A program made the position numbers and the translations under genes. Positions 1-12,266 of a stretch of 64,000 nucleotides of DNA are shown here, piece after piece. Every line of letters starts with the position of its first letter. Positions within the stretch are counted from its first letter, which is position 1. The stretch is from Rhynochetos jubatus (taxonomy: Eukaryota; Chordata; Aves; Eurypygiformes; Rhynochetidae): NCBI GenBank assembly GCA_027574665.1, contig CM050654.1:21148222-21212221 (forward strand). The letters run 5' to 3'. The notes under the pieces were generated by a model, which saw only the letters and a program-made list of their open reading frames with translations, made no database searches and had not been told where the DNA came from.

Positions 1-67
1 GGGGGACAGGTGAGGTAAGCCAGCAGCTGTGTGGTATTTAGCTGCTGGCTGGGATTAAACCACAACA
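1..67 (+). mobile_element. 3' end of an avian endogenous retrovirus LTR, cut by the window edge
   Basis: The window opens inside an LTR whose last bases carry the avian ERV terminus (wording like GGGATTAAACCACAACA, closing on CA at 66-67). The same end motif, with GTGGTATTT and a short GCT-rich stem before it, closes the complete LTR at 32748-33542, so the two belong to related families, probably ERVL-like. The rest of the element lies to the left of base 1, so I cannot say whether it is a solo LTR or part of a longer provirus, and the target-site duplication cannot be tested. It is a fossil with no coding sequence in view. Confidence 0.72.
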
Positions 68-2355
68 TAAGGGTAAAGAGTTATAATACAAATATTTAAA
101 GTTTATGACAGTAACACCTTTAAAAAACAAGATTTCAAGAAAAATATAATTTTACAACTCCCTCCAACAAAGTAGCATGTGGACCAGCAGTTCACCAGGT
201 TCAGAAAACTACTACATACTTATGAAACTAAAGTGAATTAGCTCCGTAACATACATTTTAAACACGAGCATTAAACATTATGAATCAGCAGGTAAACCTA
301 CCACTGACAGCATGAGAAAGAATCTTTCCTAGCAGACTAAATGCCTACCACTACACACAGAACGTACCTAGGAGATCATGCTGGATCAGATGCAGCAATC
401 GTTTGTGTATAAAGGGGTACCAGAAAGACTGGTGTCTGTGACCATTATCCCTACCTCTCACTCAAATGTGGCTAGTTAATGTTACTGAAAAAAACATTCT
501 TTGAGCCAGTGGATGAGGTTCTAAATGAACAGAAGTCAGGTAGCTTACAATGAGCCAAGACTAAGTTCACAAATACATATCTTTGTCATCTTATTCTTAC
601 ACCAACAGTGTAGGTACTCCTTCCAAGAGGATTTTCTTTTAAAGATCCTGCTTTGGAATCAAAGACTTAAGGGATCCAAATCCAACAGGGAAGAAGTCCA
701 GATCCTACTCACATTGAATCTCTGTCTCTCATTTTTCTTATTTAATTAAGTCTAGGAAGGATTAAATCTCTATCCTCATTTATACTCCAACTTACCCTTA
801 ATAACTACAGATGAGAATAACTCCTCTCTGGTGTATACAGTCGCTTCTACATCATAGCAACATCCTCTTACCATTTCAAACCATAACCAACTACAACAGC
901 TTCCTTTTGAAATATTACAAGTAAGATTTTCACCCTTTTTTTTTTTAACTGTGCACTATCTGACAGGTACTAATAAGCATTAACTCTCTTGTCAAAATCC
1001 TTTTAAGAAGATTAGGTGGTAGAGCTTGCAAACAGATTTAAAACCCATTTATACAAGAGCCCTACCCAAACTACACTAACACTTAGAACACTAACTCCCT
1101 TAATTTATGGACTCACAATTAACAGCAAAACCCAGTAAAGAAAAAAAGGGAGAACATTCTCAGAATATCCCCTTTTCCTAGAAAAACTGTGTCTGAGACT
1201 GCTTCATTCATACAACTGCTCACAGCTGATTCTGTTCAAGTCTATCAGTCATTTGCATAGAGTTCCCTGTACGATCTCAGCATTTAGTGGTTTTGTTTGA
1301 TGCAGTCAGGGAAAAAGTAAACAGGGTTAAGAAACAACATGCATCACGTTTTATATACTTAATCAACACTGTTCTCTCAGTACCTTTTCTGAAATGTGAG
1401 CGCAGAAATCACTTCCACTTCTGGTCCTGTCAAAAGGGCAGGATTTGGAGTGATTTAATTCTTTGAGTCTGTAGCTTTTTCTCCTGAGTGGCTCAAGAGA
1501 TGGGGTTTCCATCTAGTTCAGAAGAAGGTGAGAGCAGGGCTCACTTACACTGATGTGACAAGGAGTGCCTTGTGTCAAGCAGATGAACTGCAGAAAAAGC
1601 TCTTTCTTCCAACAAAACTGCTTCATGACCCCAGTAAAGCAAGTCCTCATGGAAGGACAAGCATTCTCACAGATAGCTGAGCCACACTTTTCAAAGTTTT
1701 AAACATGAGCACAGCAGTGAGAAACCAAACTCCCTATTTATTAAGACAAATTAAAGTCACATGTTCCTAGTGGCTTACTTTAGCAAACAGCTGAGCTACA
1801 GGGCTATTAGCAGCAATTACTTCCACCTGGAGGAAACAAAGTGGGCATTTGAAGGGGGCATGCAGACAGCTCTAAACAAAAACCGGAATCCAAACTCTGA
1901 AGTAATATGTACAGTAGCAATCTGAAAATTGTTTTATTCCCTGTAATGTTCCTTAATAATTCATTACTGCAAGCCATTTGATTCAGTAGCCTTTCTTCAA
2001 AATATACTGTGTGCAACTAAATATCCACAAATGTTTGTACTGGGAGGGCATGCATTTTGATACAGCACATTTGGAAACAAACACAGAATTTGGGAGAGGA
2101 CTTCAGTGCATGATTTAACCATTAATCTATCATATGAAAAAGTACCTTCTCCTCCAGCTGTCTTTTACCAAAAAAGCCACAAAGGCAGCAGCCAGCACAG
2201 AAGCGCGCAGGGAATCCTAACTGTACCCCAGAACAACTTATGTCTCTCAAATGACATACACTGACAAATACAGAGTTTAAGATTTAGCTGTTTGGTTAAG
2301 ACCGTGAATAAGAATAAAAATGAACTAGGATCCAAGACGTTTGACAACAAAATAC

Positions 2356-2474
2356 CTTTGGATTTGATCAGAGCTCCTGGGCAATGTTCCCATGTTTAGG
2401 CATAAGGCATTAACTAACGCTAGGTGTCCGAAGCTGAGGTGGCCCATGGTGCTTATCAGGACATGAAATTTTGC
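2356..2474 (-). other. Exon-like segment with acceptor and donor signals (unconfirmed)
   Basis: Read on the minus strand, a pyrimidine/ACACAG acceptor precedes 119 bases that stay open in one frame and end at AAG followed by GTATTTTG, a good donor. The frame would give about 39 residues, with a His/Leu-rich run (GHLSFGHLALVNALCLNMG) then LPRSSDQIQ. I recognise no family. It lies on the strand that a leftward transcript from the CpG island would use, about 9 kb downstream, which is the only contextual support. Acceptor-open-donor arrangements of this size arise by chance every few kilobases, so this is a candidate only. Confidence 0.12.
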
Positions 2475-5400
2475 CTGTGTAAACAGTCCAGACTGCAGTG
2501 TAACAGTAATAGTAGTCACACTCACACTCATTTCTATTAAGTGCTTATAATCTATAACAATGAGGCTGGTTTCAAAGGGATAGTTTCACTTAGTGAGACA
2601 GAATGAGAATAATAAAATACCATGGCATCAATTAACTGCTTTTTCACATGCCTGCAAAACTCGGGCAAAATTTGACCACTATCTACAAAGTATCTTTTTA
2701 ACAAATGATCATCAGTGTAACTGTTATTATCATAATTAAATTAATATTAATGAATCTATTTATGATGCCAAATTTCATTTTCTATTTCCCAAGTACAAGC
2801 TGCCTAGCGTGGAACATCACTGCAGGACAACATGAATTTACTTCCTCGTTGCAGCTATCTTACTAAAACGCCATAAACTTGGCTTTTTTAAAGCACAGTT
2901 TGGAATAATATTTAAACAGCTTTATTATAATATATTCCTTTGAACATTCATGATTAAACCTATTAATTACAAAAGTACTACTGGTAGCAGATGGAGAATT
3001 ATTCAAGCTTTAATGTCACTGTAGTCACACTGATAGGAGGCAGTGGTATTAATTCAGAATGGAACCATTCCCCAGAAAGGGAGATGGGCTGCCAAAGTCA
3101 ACCCCAAGGAGGTGAATCTCCCTACACTCCCTACATGGCTCCTCCAAAAGCCTCTGGAAAGGCTTTTCCAGAAACCATATCAGAGCACGTGAAGTCACTT
3201 CTCTGTGATCACCACTGCTGTTCACTGGAGAGCAATCTCACTGAGCTTAGCTCCCTCTGCTAAACTGGTGCTGGTGCGGATGTCCTGTCCTGTTCTGTTC
3301 TGTGACACTGATGCTGGTATGCTACTGACATGTCCCCTCACTGCTGATGCTGCAGACTTATAACGTGATATCCGTGAACATAAGAAGTTAAAAAATGCAT
3401 TTCAGTAAGACTTAATCTAACCACCATTAGATTTTCTCCTAAAGCTTCTGTCCTTTCCTAAGTGTACTTCTGTTTCTGAAAGCTTTAGCCCAATGCATGG
3501 ACTAGGACCACAGATGAATCTAGAAGTGTAGACAACCCTCTTAAACCAATTAAAATTCTCCAGCTCCCAACAGTTTGGTAGAGATAGCTAGAGTAGAAGC
3601 ATTGTAAGGCAAGGCCATACTTCTTGTAGAAAATCTATGGTTCTATCCAGTGAAGCACCCACTGCCTACACTGCCTTACCCAAATTTAAACAAATTTTAA
3701 GTAAAATAAACTGTGGAAGTGTTAAATTTGTCTTTAACCTTTTTTGCTTAAAAAAACAGCTTCTTACTCCTTATTCGCAAGCTTTCAGCATCTTGTGTGG
3801 CAGCTGCTGCTGTATCTCCATTTCCCTTGTCTGCAGGGTACAAGCCCGGAAGAGCTTTTGCAGCTCCTGTAGTAACCACACGTCACTAACTGGCCTGGCA
3901 ACCATGAGTACAGTCATGCCATGACCACAGCCAATGCCAGGACAAAACCATGCAGGAGGAATGACTGGTTTGGAAATTAAAACTTCATGCTTAGTAACTC
4001 TTGCCATGAAGGATAATGCATGGCTGACCCTCCAACACTACCACTTCCAATCTTCAATTTAATATGACTGTCCATATATTTGTGTCTCAGCAGGGTACTG
4101 TGCTGACGTTCCAGCACACCGTGGCCAAAGTGAGGTGGGCATTTCCAGTGTAGCAAAGCAGGGCTACAAAATTATTAGAAAATGACGAAAAGCAAGAACA
4201 CTTAATTTATTTTTACTATCCTACAAGCCTTTCTGTTTTGTTTGACCAGTGCTATTACTAATTTGCCTCTTCAGAGCACAGGGAGTCTTATCTGGCAAGT
4301 AATGTTTTCACACAAGGCATCATCTATCTTCTCCTTCTGCTTCTTCAATACAACATCACAGCACACACATACAAGCGACAGCATCTATGCCAGTTACACA
4401 TCTCTATTCAGTTATGTCAATAAGGCTTCTTTAAAGGATATTTTATCTCTGATTTATTTGGTTGTGAAGATTTCAGGCATGTATTTTATATAGATAAAAC
4501 CATTTCCTTGACAATGTCTGCTTGGCTATCTGTAAAAGCAGATTATAAAATACTTGCCTGAAGTATATCTTCAGAAGGCTATTTCATATTTTTAAAAGCA
4601 ATCTATTCAAGTTCAAAGTTTAAATACAGATAGAGAGTAATTGCTACAATTCTGCACATACACAATTTGGGCATGTATTTCTGTTCATGTGTAGCATATA
4701 TAGCTTTATAAAAGAAACTATTTTGATGGTGTTAAGATCAAATATTTGAAGGTTTATGTATGCTGGGAAAGACTTAACCTAGAAGAAAGGAACAAGTTGG
4801 AGTTGTTTGTTTTGATCAAGTTTATCTAACTATACCCTATTACCTTCCTTTCTACCACATGATATACCCCTTTTTAGGTTCTTCCTCATAATTGGTTTGA
4901 CACTTAGAAAAATCAAGGTATGTAGTTTTACCTTCTTTTACAAGACGTCTCTAGATTTTTGAAATGTTTATTCCTGTAACATCTGCTCAAAGATCTGAAC
5001 CCTGCTCTAACTGAATGAAGACACTAAGGTCCATTTCCTTCCCTTGCTCTTTTTAACTCTTTAAAAGGGCAATATTGCATTTCAGCCAGCAACAAACAAC
5101 CCATGAAGGATGAGCAGGTATGATGTATTTCTTCCACTGGCAAGGCTGTTTGTAGAAAACAGAGTATCACACTACATAACAGAAAAATAAAACTAGTTCA
5201 TCTCTGGGTTAAAACTGAAGCAACTATTCAAAGATGCAGAGGCAAACTCTATGAACTGGAAGGTACCAGTAACCACTACCATGGACCACTTGGTGAATTT
5301 CAGTAGTATTGAAGTATAATTAAAGTATATTCTGCTTTGAAACATGAGCAAGGAGAGCACAGCAAGGAAAGCCATGGAAACCAGTTCATTCCTCTATGCT

Positions 5401-5528
5401 CCCTGTACTTTCTCGTGCCCCTTCCTGACATGCAGAAAAGCATAGCAGTAGGATGCAGAAGAATACTAGTACCAAGATACCATTTTCTCTCCATGAGAGG
5501 ACAACAATGAAGCACCTCTTTCCTCCAG

Positions 5529-5623
5529 GCAATGCTTTAAAGTTCTTTGACTGTTCATTTCTCCTTGAGAAAGGAAATTTTGAGAAGGATACCAGTGACT
5601 TATCAAAGCACTTTAGATCTGTG
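5529..5623 (+). other. Exon-like segment with acceptor and donor signals (unconfirmed)
   Basis: A strong acceptor (CTCTTTCCTCCAG) precedes 95 bases that are open in one frame and end at GTG followed by GTAAGAG, a near-consensus donor. Translation in that frame begins NALKFFDCSFLLEKGNFEKD and continues with TSDLSKHFRSV. This is an ordinary soluble-protein composition with charged and aromatic residues, and it looks more protein-like than neighbouring frames. I do not recognise the family. It would enter with one base carried over from the previous exon and leave in phase 0. No matching neighbour exon was found in the window, so it may be chance. Confidence 0.15.
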
Positions 5624-7920
5624 GTAAGAGATTTAAGTGCTAGATATAAATGAAGTTATTTTTAATCTGAAGTAATGCCCAGATAAGGGTTTACTTCCAT
5701 GAGGCCAGAAGGCAATCAACTCTTCCCAAGAGGGACTTCGCACTTGCTACAGTAGTACTGCCAATGTTGTCAACATTCACATTTCAGCTCCTCTTTCCCT
5801 CGTCACAGGAAAAGTCTCATCATGAGGCTTTCAAACAACAATAATCAAGTTACAGTTCTGCTGATTTCCATTTTATGAGACTTTGGGATTCTGGTTTTCA
5901 CATTTCCTCTGACGCACAGGAAATAAAATTTTATTTAAACCCTGTTCCCTAGGATTCTTATACATACAAATCATTACAGAGTTAAAAAAAATGCAACACA
6001 ACTAAAACTGCTAATGCTGTTTCCAACAAATTACTGCTGTGACCCACACTCAGAACGCCTGTGATAATCTCGCATGTCCTGCCAAGCAAGGCACAAGAAA
6101 TGCTATAGATACTCCCGAGCTAGGCAGGTGAGCTATGCAGGGCACTTAGATGCAGACTGACTGGCTGTCAGCTGCAGTCAGACAGAATTCATAATACTTG
6201 AGGTCTATATTCCACAGTGAGGGCCAAAAGAATTCAAATATAGGGGACTCTCCTTTACCTACACACTCATCTCATCATTACTATATTAATCGATTATATT
6301 GGTGCTTTCAATTCAGTTTGGCCAATTCACTGAAAAATCATTGGAGGATTAGACAGAACAATCAAGTGTGCTTCATTTCTTTACACACCCTGCTCTACAA
6401 ATTAAGCATCCTTCCAATAAGTCAATTTTTAGATCTGTATAAACAGTGGAATGGCAAAAAATGTAGTTACTAAGTGATGACATTCATAAAGATTTATCTC
6501 AAGTTAAAAATACGCTATCTGAAAAATACAGCTCTAAGTGGAAACAAAACATAAACCCGATTTTTTTCACTTTCCTATGTTTTTTAAAAAGAAAAAATAC
6601 TTCAAGAGAAAAAATAAAATTGAAAAAAATTTTTCTCCTTTCATTTATGAAAAATTTTATGTATGGTGCATGCTTTGCAACCAAGGTGTGACTAGATCTT
6701 ATTGAATAAACTCTCCAACTTTTATAAACGTGAACTGGAGCTCAGGACAGTTAAAATTCCATTTGACAGAAGTAGATCTGGACTAAATTACATTAACCAG
6801 CACTGTAGCTGCATAATAGATATTAAAAGCACTTTAATATGAAGACAGACTCTGAGATACATTGCAAATGAAATCTGTAATTGAACAATATGCACAAGTA
6901 ATGATATCCTTCGATTCAAACTCTGGCCACCGCCACCCACCTATACACTATGCTAAATGCACCTTTAGGGTTTGCATTGTTACAGCTAATGAAAATTCAA
7001 AACTTACAGCAACTACGAAATAACTTCTACAGATTTGCCTTGACATACATTTTGACAACTGCTGAATTCAAAGATGAAGTGGAAAGTCAGTTCAGGAAAC
7101 ATGCATTGAGGATACTGATAAGGCAGCAGGAGCACTAAGTGATCACACCAAATACAGTGCAGAAAACACTAAGAGAACAAAGGCAGTATCATAAGAGTGA
7201 TGAGTTTGGTAAATGCAGCAAATTGTAAGATGCAGATGAAAACAGATGTCACACTGGACAAGAAAAATACTTGTATTTGAAAAATATCTGGTGGCAACCT
7301 GACTTTGAGGGCATGACTTCAATTAGCCGGCTTGTTGGGTTTTTATTCCTTTCCTGGAATATGAGGTTTTGCTACAAAAGAAATTTAATCTGCTCACAAT
7401 ACAGGATTTTTGAGATCAAATCCTAGCAACATGCCAGAAATAACTCAGGCAATCACAGTTTAGACAAGTTTCCAGTTTCATCTGGTAAAATAGAAAACAT
7501 ACAGTGGCATAAACACCACACAAATCATGTAGCCCCTTCACAGGACTACCAACTAAATTTGAACATACCATGTCCTAATAGACATATGCACATACTAGTT
7601 TGCTCTGTTGTGCCATGACAATGTTTATACACATGAATACTAGGGCAATCACTTCTCCTTCCTCTTAATACCTGTCCATAGAACAAGTGTGTAACTTACT
7701 GCAACCACATGTAAAAATGGAGACTGATACTAGAATTACCTACGTCTGTGAACAGAGAATAAAACAGCTTGGATTTGCTCAAAACACAACTCCTGCTCTC
7801 ACTATGAGTTATTCTGAATTCATATATTCAATAAAATGCACAGACCTACAAGCTTATGGCAAGCTATATTAACAATTATTTTGGTCTCTCTGAGGAGATA
7901 CAGAAGGAAAAAAGGCTTCT

Positions 7921-8043
7921 TTATTATTCATCAAAGACTGCACCTTTGCACTGGACTAGAAAATGAGTTGCCTGATGCGGAAATATAAGTTTGTTATTAT
8001 TCATCACTCTCAGAAGATTGCACCTTTGCATAAGTGCTAGAAA
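7921..8043. repeat. Diverged tandem duplication, two copies about 73-80 bp apart
   Basis: Two neighbouring blocks share TTATTATTCATCA, then TGCACCTTTGCA, then CTAGAAA in the same order (7921-7963 and 7994-8043). The spacing between the first two motifs differs by about 7 bp between copies, so the duplication is old. No coding sequence is involved and no mobile-element family is recognised. Confidence 0.6.
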
Positions 8044-11000
8044 GCACTTAGGCTATGCCTATAATGCTCTATCTCAGAGTTTCCACATCCTGGTGCCTAC
8101 TGCTGCTACATCCCCACGCAGACTTGATGCCAGCATACATCAGCTTAGCCACATACTACATACAGGGAAAAAACACCAAGCACACAGGTCAACAAAAGCT
8201 GCAGTGCATGTCCATGACTGTGTTTAGCCCCAAACCATGTGAAAAACGGTGGTGTAATTTCTGTGGATTTGCTACAAATAAAAAGCCAGGGTAGAAATTT
8301 AAAATATATAGAAGTCAGTGTATGTTTTACTAACTGCATAAAGACATATTTTAAAAGTAAATAAAATAGAATTGTAAAGCAATTCTAAAATATTCACAAT
8401 ATTGCCTTATTATAGGTCTATATCCTATTACCTTTGACATAATAGAGTATGACAAGCATTTTCTGTATTTCTTTCAAACAATTCTTTCACAATATCAATT
8501 CTTCATTCTAACCTATCCATATATTCACAAGAGACCCCTTGACTACTAAGCATACGCAAGTAAATTACATCTCAAATATATGTTACAGTGAACTAAAAAA
8601 CCCCAAATTATTCAAATATGTTGCTGTTGGACAGCTTCACTCTGAATTTACACTCTAATCTACGGGAGCTTGGCTTAAGGTACAGATCTGAGATACTATC
8701 CTTAACGTGTTATTTTGGTTTTGTTAGATGTAAATGATGCAAATTGAAGGTCTAACAGGGTTGACAAGGATACAAAAGCTCAGTATGTGCAACATGTCCT
8801 CGAAACGCCCATTCATATTTAAATAGTTTATAAACAGCTGAGCAAAGATCAGAACATTCTTAGCACAACAGGCTAGCAAAGTTACATGCTTTGCTCTGTG
8901 ATCTGCTCCTCCAGTCTGCTAAGGTTGTATTTAATACAGAGAAAAAGACAAGACCCCATGGGCATGTATCAAAATCTGGGACCTCTGACTGTTGTGAATG
9001 CTGTACGTCATTAAAAAGTTTGTATTTGAACCCAATTAAAACACTTATCTGAATTCGTAACGGTGATCAGGTTTAGAGAAACAACAGTTATTTAAGAAAT
9101 ACTTTGTCTACCTTTCGGTAAAGATACGACAACATGGAAATTTCGTGGCTGGATAGCCTTAGGTGTGAAAGAAACCACGAGAGTAGAGAAGACATTGTTT
9201 CTAAACTAATAGACACTTGCATAAATCAGCAACCTTCTTTTACTTATGTGCAGACTGGACATACAGAAAAATGCTAAGATGGTAGGCATGCTTCATCTCC
9301 CTAGGAAATCAGAGATAAGGCAATGATTGAACTCAAAGATAGAAAGACAACAAAATAATTTTTGTCCTTAAAACAAAAATTATTTATGTCTCCAGGTACA
9401 ATCAGGATGTATGCTGCGGGTCACCTCTCTCCTGCAAAAATAAGATATTTGTGATAGAGCACAGTGTTCTGACCTTTTCTGTTCCTGCTTCTCCTTACCT
9501 TTGCACTTGTGACTTTATATATAAATACTGTCCTGAATTTGATTTTTGTGCTGATCTTTGGCTTTTGTGGTTAGTAACCACACATGGAAGCTGTATGATC
9601 AAAGCACTGGCGGCCCTCGCCCACAATACCCTACCCAGTAATAACACTTCTCCTGAAACGTTTTGGCGGTTCTTCATTTTTCTATGTGCTCTCATTTCAG
9701 ATGTTAGTAGTTCTAGTCTGATATGTGACTTGGGGAAAAACATGAAGAACAAACTCAAAATGGACCATTTATGTACATGATGTATTTTTTTTATTTCCAG
9801 TCAGAGTTTATTTCTCCTTTTTTAAAGAATGAAGTTGGATAATCTATATTACATTTTAATTATCTTTGCTGAGGCTCATCTAAAATTCTAAAGCATACCA
9901 TTTTTAGAATTATCTTCCTCCTGAAAATATAAACATATTCAAGAACTAAAATGTATTAAAATATCTTTATTATTTAATACAAACACATGGTATCCTACAG
10001 AGAACTGACATTAAATGACCCTGGATTTACAGAATCCATACCTATGCTAGAAAATACTGTAAGATTTTTTAAAAGGCTTAAAATACATATAATTTACATA
10101 ATTATAAAAATGAACACACTGATAGATCATCTATAGAAAAGAAATGCACTCTAGAAATACAAGTGTGTGAATTAATTAAAAATGCTTTATCTAATAGTAC
10201 TTAGAATCCTCTAGAACTTTTCCAACACAGCTTTAAAATGGAAATACAGAATAAAATGCCTAAGTGTATTTCCTATGATCACAAAGCAGAGCACAGGCCA
10301 GGAAAAAGCCTACGATCTCTCAGGTCTTGGGTTTGGCCTGCATTCAGACTGCCTTCTGGAAAGAAGGATAATAATACATAACCCTTCAGGGCACCTAGAA
10401 CTGATCGTTTGGGCACCTAGAACTGAATTTTAGTTTACAAGTTATATCTCACAGTCTATTGCATTTATGAAACTGGAGAAACAACAGGATCACCTGTTTA
10501 AAAGTACCATGGCTCATACTCTGCTTCTTCACACCTCAATGTCAGTTTACACAGTAGAGAACCAGGCCCTCTGCTTTAGTTTGCTTTTTATATGTCTAGG
10601 TTACTGTTGCCAGTTCTGTTTGTATTTACTTTCAGAGTACTTTCAACATTTATACACATTTTGAATGCGTATAAACCTCTCAGAGGTTAGTCTTCTTTTA
10701 AGTCATGTACTAGAGAGGGGGAATCAGTATTTGTGGTTGGTGTCTGGACCAAAAGTTGCATTAGCTTCTCACAGTCTGCCGCCTGGACTGTTGAGGAAAA
10801 CCTAATCAGAGGTGCAGTCCTGCAACACTAGGAGGTTACCTGGAAACGGCACAAATGGTAAGAGGAAGGTTCTTTCTGTGTGCACAAAGGGTTCTCCCCA
10901 CAGAGCAGCCCCAAATGCCATCACCTGTCAAAAGCTGGGTAATGGTGCTCGGTAAACTGCTATAAACCCACCTAAGTGAATTCCCTCCGAGAGCTTTATC

Positions 11001-11334
11001 TGAACCCTATAGCCTATTTAGGGCTGAATTTTTGTTAACTATTTTCCTAGACTACAGGAGACACAGGGAGTGTTCAGAAATCGAATGACTCCACTTCTGA
11101 CCTAATCCAGTAAATGCTGAAGGGACGAATACAGCAAAGGATGCTCAAACCACCCACCACGCGACCCAGCGCTGCGAGACTCACTTTCTGCTGCAACACT
11201 CAGGGAAAGCACGCCACAGAATTTCTTCTTTAAAAAATAAGCAGCCTGTATTTTTAGAAGTGAGCACACCACCTCAGAGCGCACTCAGAGCCAGCCTAAC
11301 TCCCACCCGCGCTGTGCTGGCCGCCCGCCCGTAC

Positions 11335-11457
11335 CTGACCCGCAGCGATCGCTGCCGCCAGCACGGGGACAACCGCAGGCCACCAGCACACGGCAGCGGG
11401 GAGAGGAGCCTGTCGCCGCCGCGGGAAGCCTCCGGCGGCCTCTTTCGGGGCGGACAT
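11335..11457 (-). CDS. Candidate first coding exon with signal-peptide-like leader (partial, unconfirmed)
   Basis: On the minus strand an ATG at 11457 (context AAAATGT) opens 41 codons ending exactly at CAG followed by the donor GTACGG. The peptide begins MSAPKEAAGGFPRRRQ. It then has a hydrophobic stretch of about 20 residues rich in Ala, Val and Trp (residues about 21-40), and closes with Gly-Gln in phase 0. A basic region, hydrophobic core and small residues at the end is the layout of a signal peptide or signal anchor. Known families of secreted and cell-surface proteins often place such a leader in exon 1 at a CpG island, followed by a long first intron. The remaining exons would lie to the left, mostly outside the window. 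Against it: the frame stays open far upstream, so the start is not fixed, and GC-rich DNA favours Ala/Pro/Arg runs. No family can be named. Confidence 0.22.
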
Positions 11458-11609
11458 TTTTTTCTGCCCACCTCTGGCCAACAGGCACCTGCTGGCGCCA
11501 CGGAGCGCTGTGAGGCGAGGGGCCATCCTTTCCCGCCCGACCTGTGAGGCGGCTGGGCCGGAGGCTGAGGTGAGGCGGGCGCGGGGCTGAGGGGAGGCGA
11601 GGCGGGGGG

Positions 11610-11652
11610 CGATGTGCTGAGGCGAGGAGCGGGTCGATGTGCTGAGGCGAGG
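11610..11652. repeat. Short GC-rich tandem repeat, period 25 bp
   Basis: The 18-base word CGATGTGCTGAGGCGAGG occurs at 11610-11627 and again at 11635-11652, within a wider run of GAGGCG-type words from about 11565. It sits inside the CpG island and may be a small polymorphic minisatellite. Confidence 0.7.
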
Positions 11653-11952
11653 CGGAGGGCGGGCTGGGGAGCGAACGCAGCGGGTGTGCCATGGCCGGCA
11701 CGGCGGGTCCCCCGGGCCGCGGCGCCCTCTCCCCGGCCCGGAGCGCCCCCTCCTCCACCACGTGCAGCGTTTTCCGGGCAGCAGAGCCCGGCGGAGAGCA
11801 GCTGTCCCAGCGGGGACTGCCCGTCCCCGCCGCGGCCAGGAGCATCTCCAGCCCTCAGCCGGCCCCACCGCCCCTCCGGACATCCTGCTTCCCACCTGCA
11901 CGATCCTTATGTAAGGCAGGATCTGATGGGGAACGGGGGAGGTGGGGGCTGC

Positions 11953-11955
<3 letters not shown>

Positions 11956-12003
<48 letters not shown>
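11956..12003. repeat. (CA)n microsatellite, 24 units, inside the CpG island
   Basis: An uninterrupted alternating CA run of 48 bases, followed by a short ACATACATGCACGC tail. It lies in the middle of the island, so any transcript crossing it would carry a dinucleotide repeat. In the overlapping open frames it is read as Thr-His or Val-Cys repeats, which is one reason I do not accept those frames as proteins. Alternating purine-pyrimidine runs of this length can adopt Z-DNA and are usually length-polymorphic. Confidence 0.97.
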
Positions 12004-12007
<4 letters not shown>

Positions 12008-12266
12008 TGCACGCCCGCACGCATGCAGGCAGGGGGGCAGGTTACACGCACACAGCATCCCTCCGCAGCCGCTCCTGTGAAGATGCCGATACCTTTTATC
12101 CAGGCAAGCGATCCACTCGCCGGAGGATGAGGAATGGGAGGTATGAGCGGCGACCATGTTGGACAGGGATCAGGTCGCCGCGCACCCGGTTGGCGGCGCC
12201 TCCCCCGGCCCGCCCGCCGGTCGGTCGGTCCGTCCTCCCTCGCTCCCACCCTCCGCGCGCGGCGCG

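Larger units (their letters stand above)
68..11289. other. AT-rich non-coding stretch left of the CpG island
   Basis: No protein family is recognisable in any frame here. Open frames are 60-110 codons, lack domain motifs and have the composition expected of AT-rich DNA with chance start codons. The stretch holds a diverged tandem duplication (7921-8043), a 16-bp direct repeat (10389-10426) and two exon-like segments listed separately (minus 2356-2474, plus 5529-5623). I see no CR1 3' end, tRNA or simple repeat of note. If the CpG island drives a minus-strand transcript, this would be its first intron. If not, it is intergenic. Confidence 0.6.

Noticed and set aside
1384-1433. A small minus-strand segment with acceptor (CCCTTTTGACAG) and donor (AAAAG/GTACTG)
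   Set aside because: Only about 43 bases, no protein recognised and no linked exon. Signals this short are expected by chance.
2991-3263. A 90-codon plus frame with Pro/Gly/Ser-rich text
   Set aside because: No domain, no splice or promoter context, and composition compatible with chance.
5085-5117. A plus-strand mini-exon pattern ending GAGCAG/GTATGA
   Set aside because: About 32 bases with a weak pyrimidine tract and no supporting neighbours.
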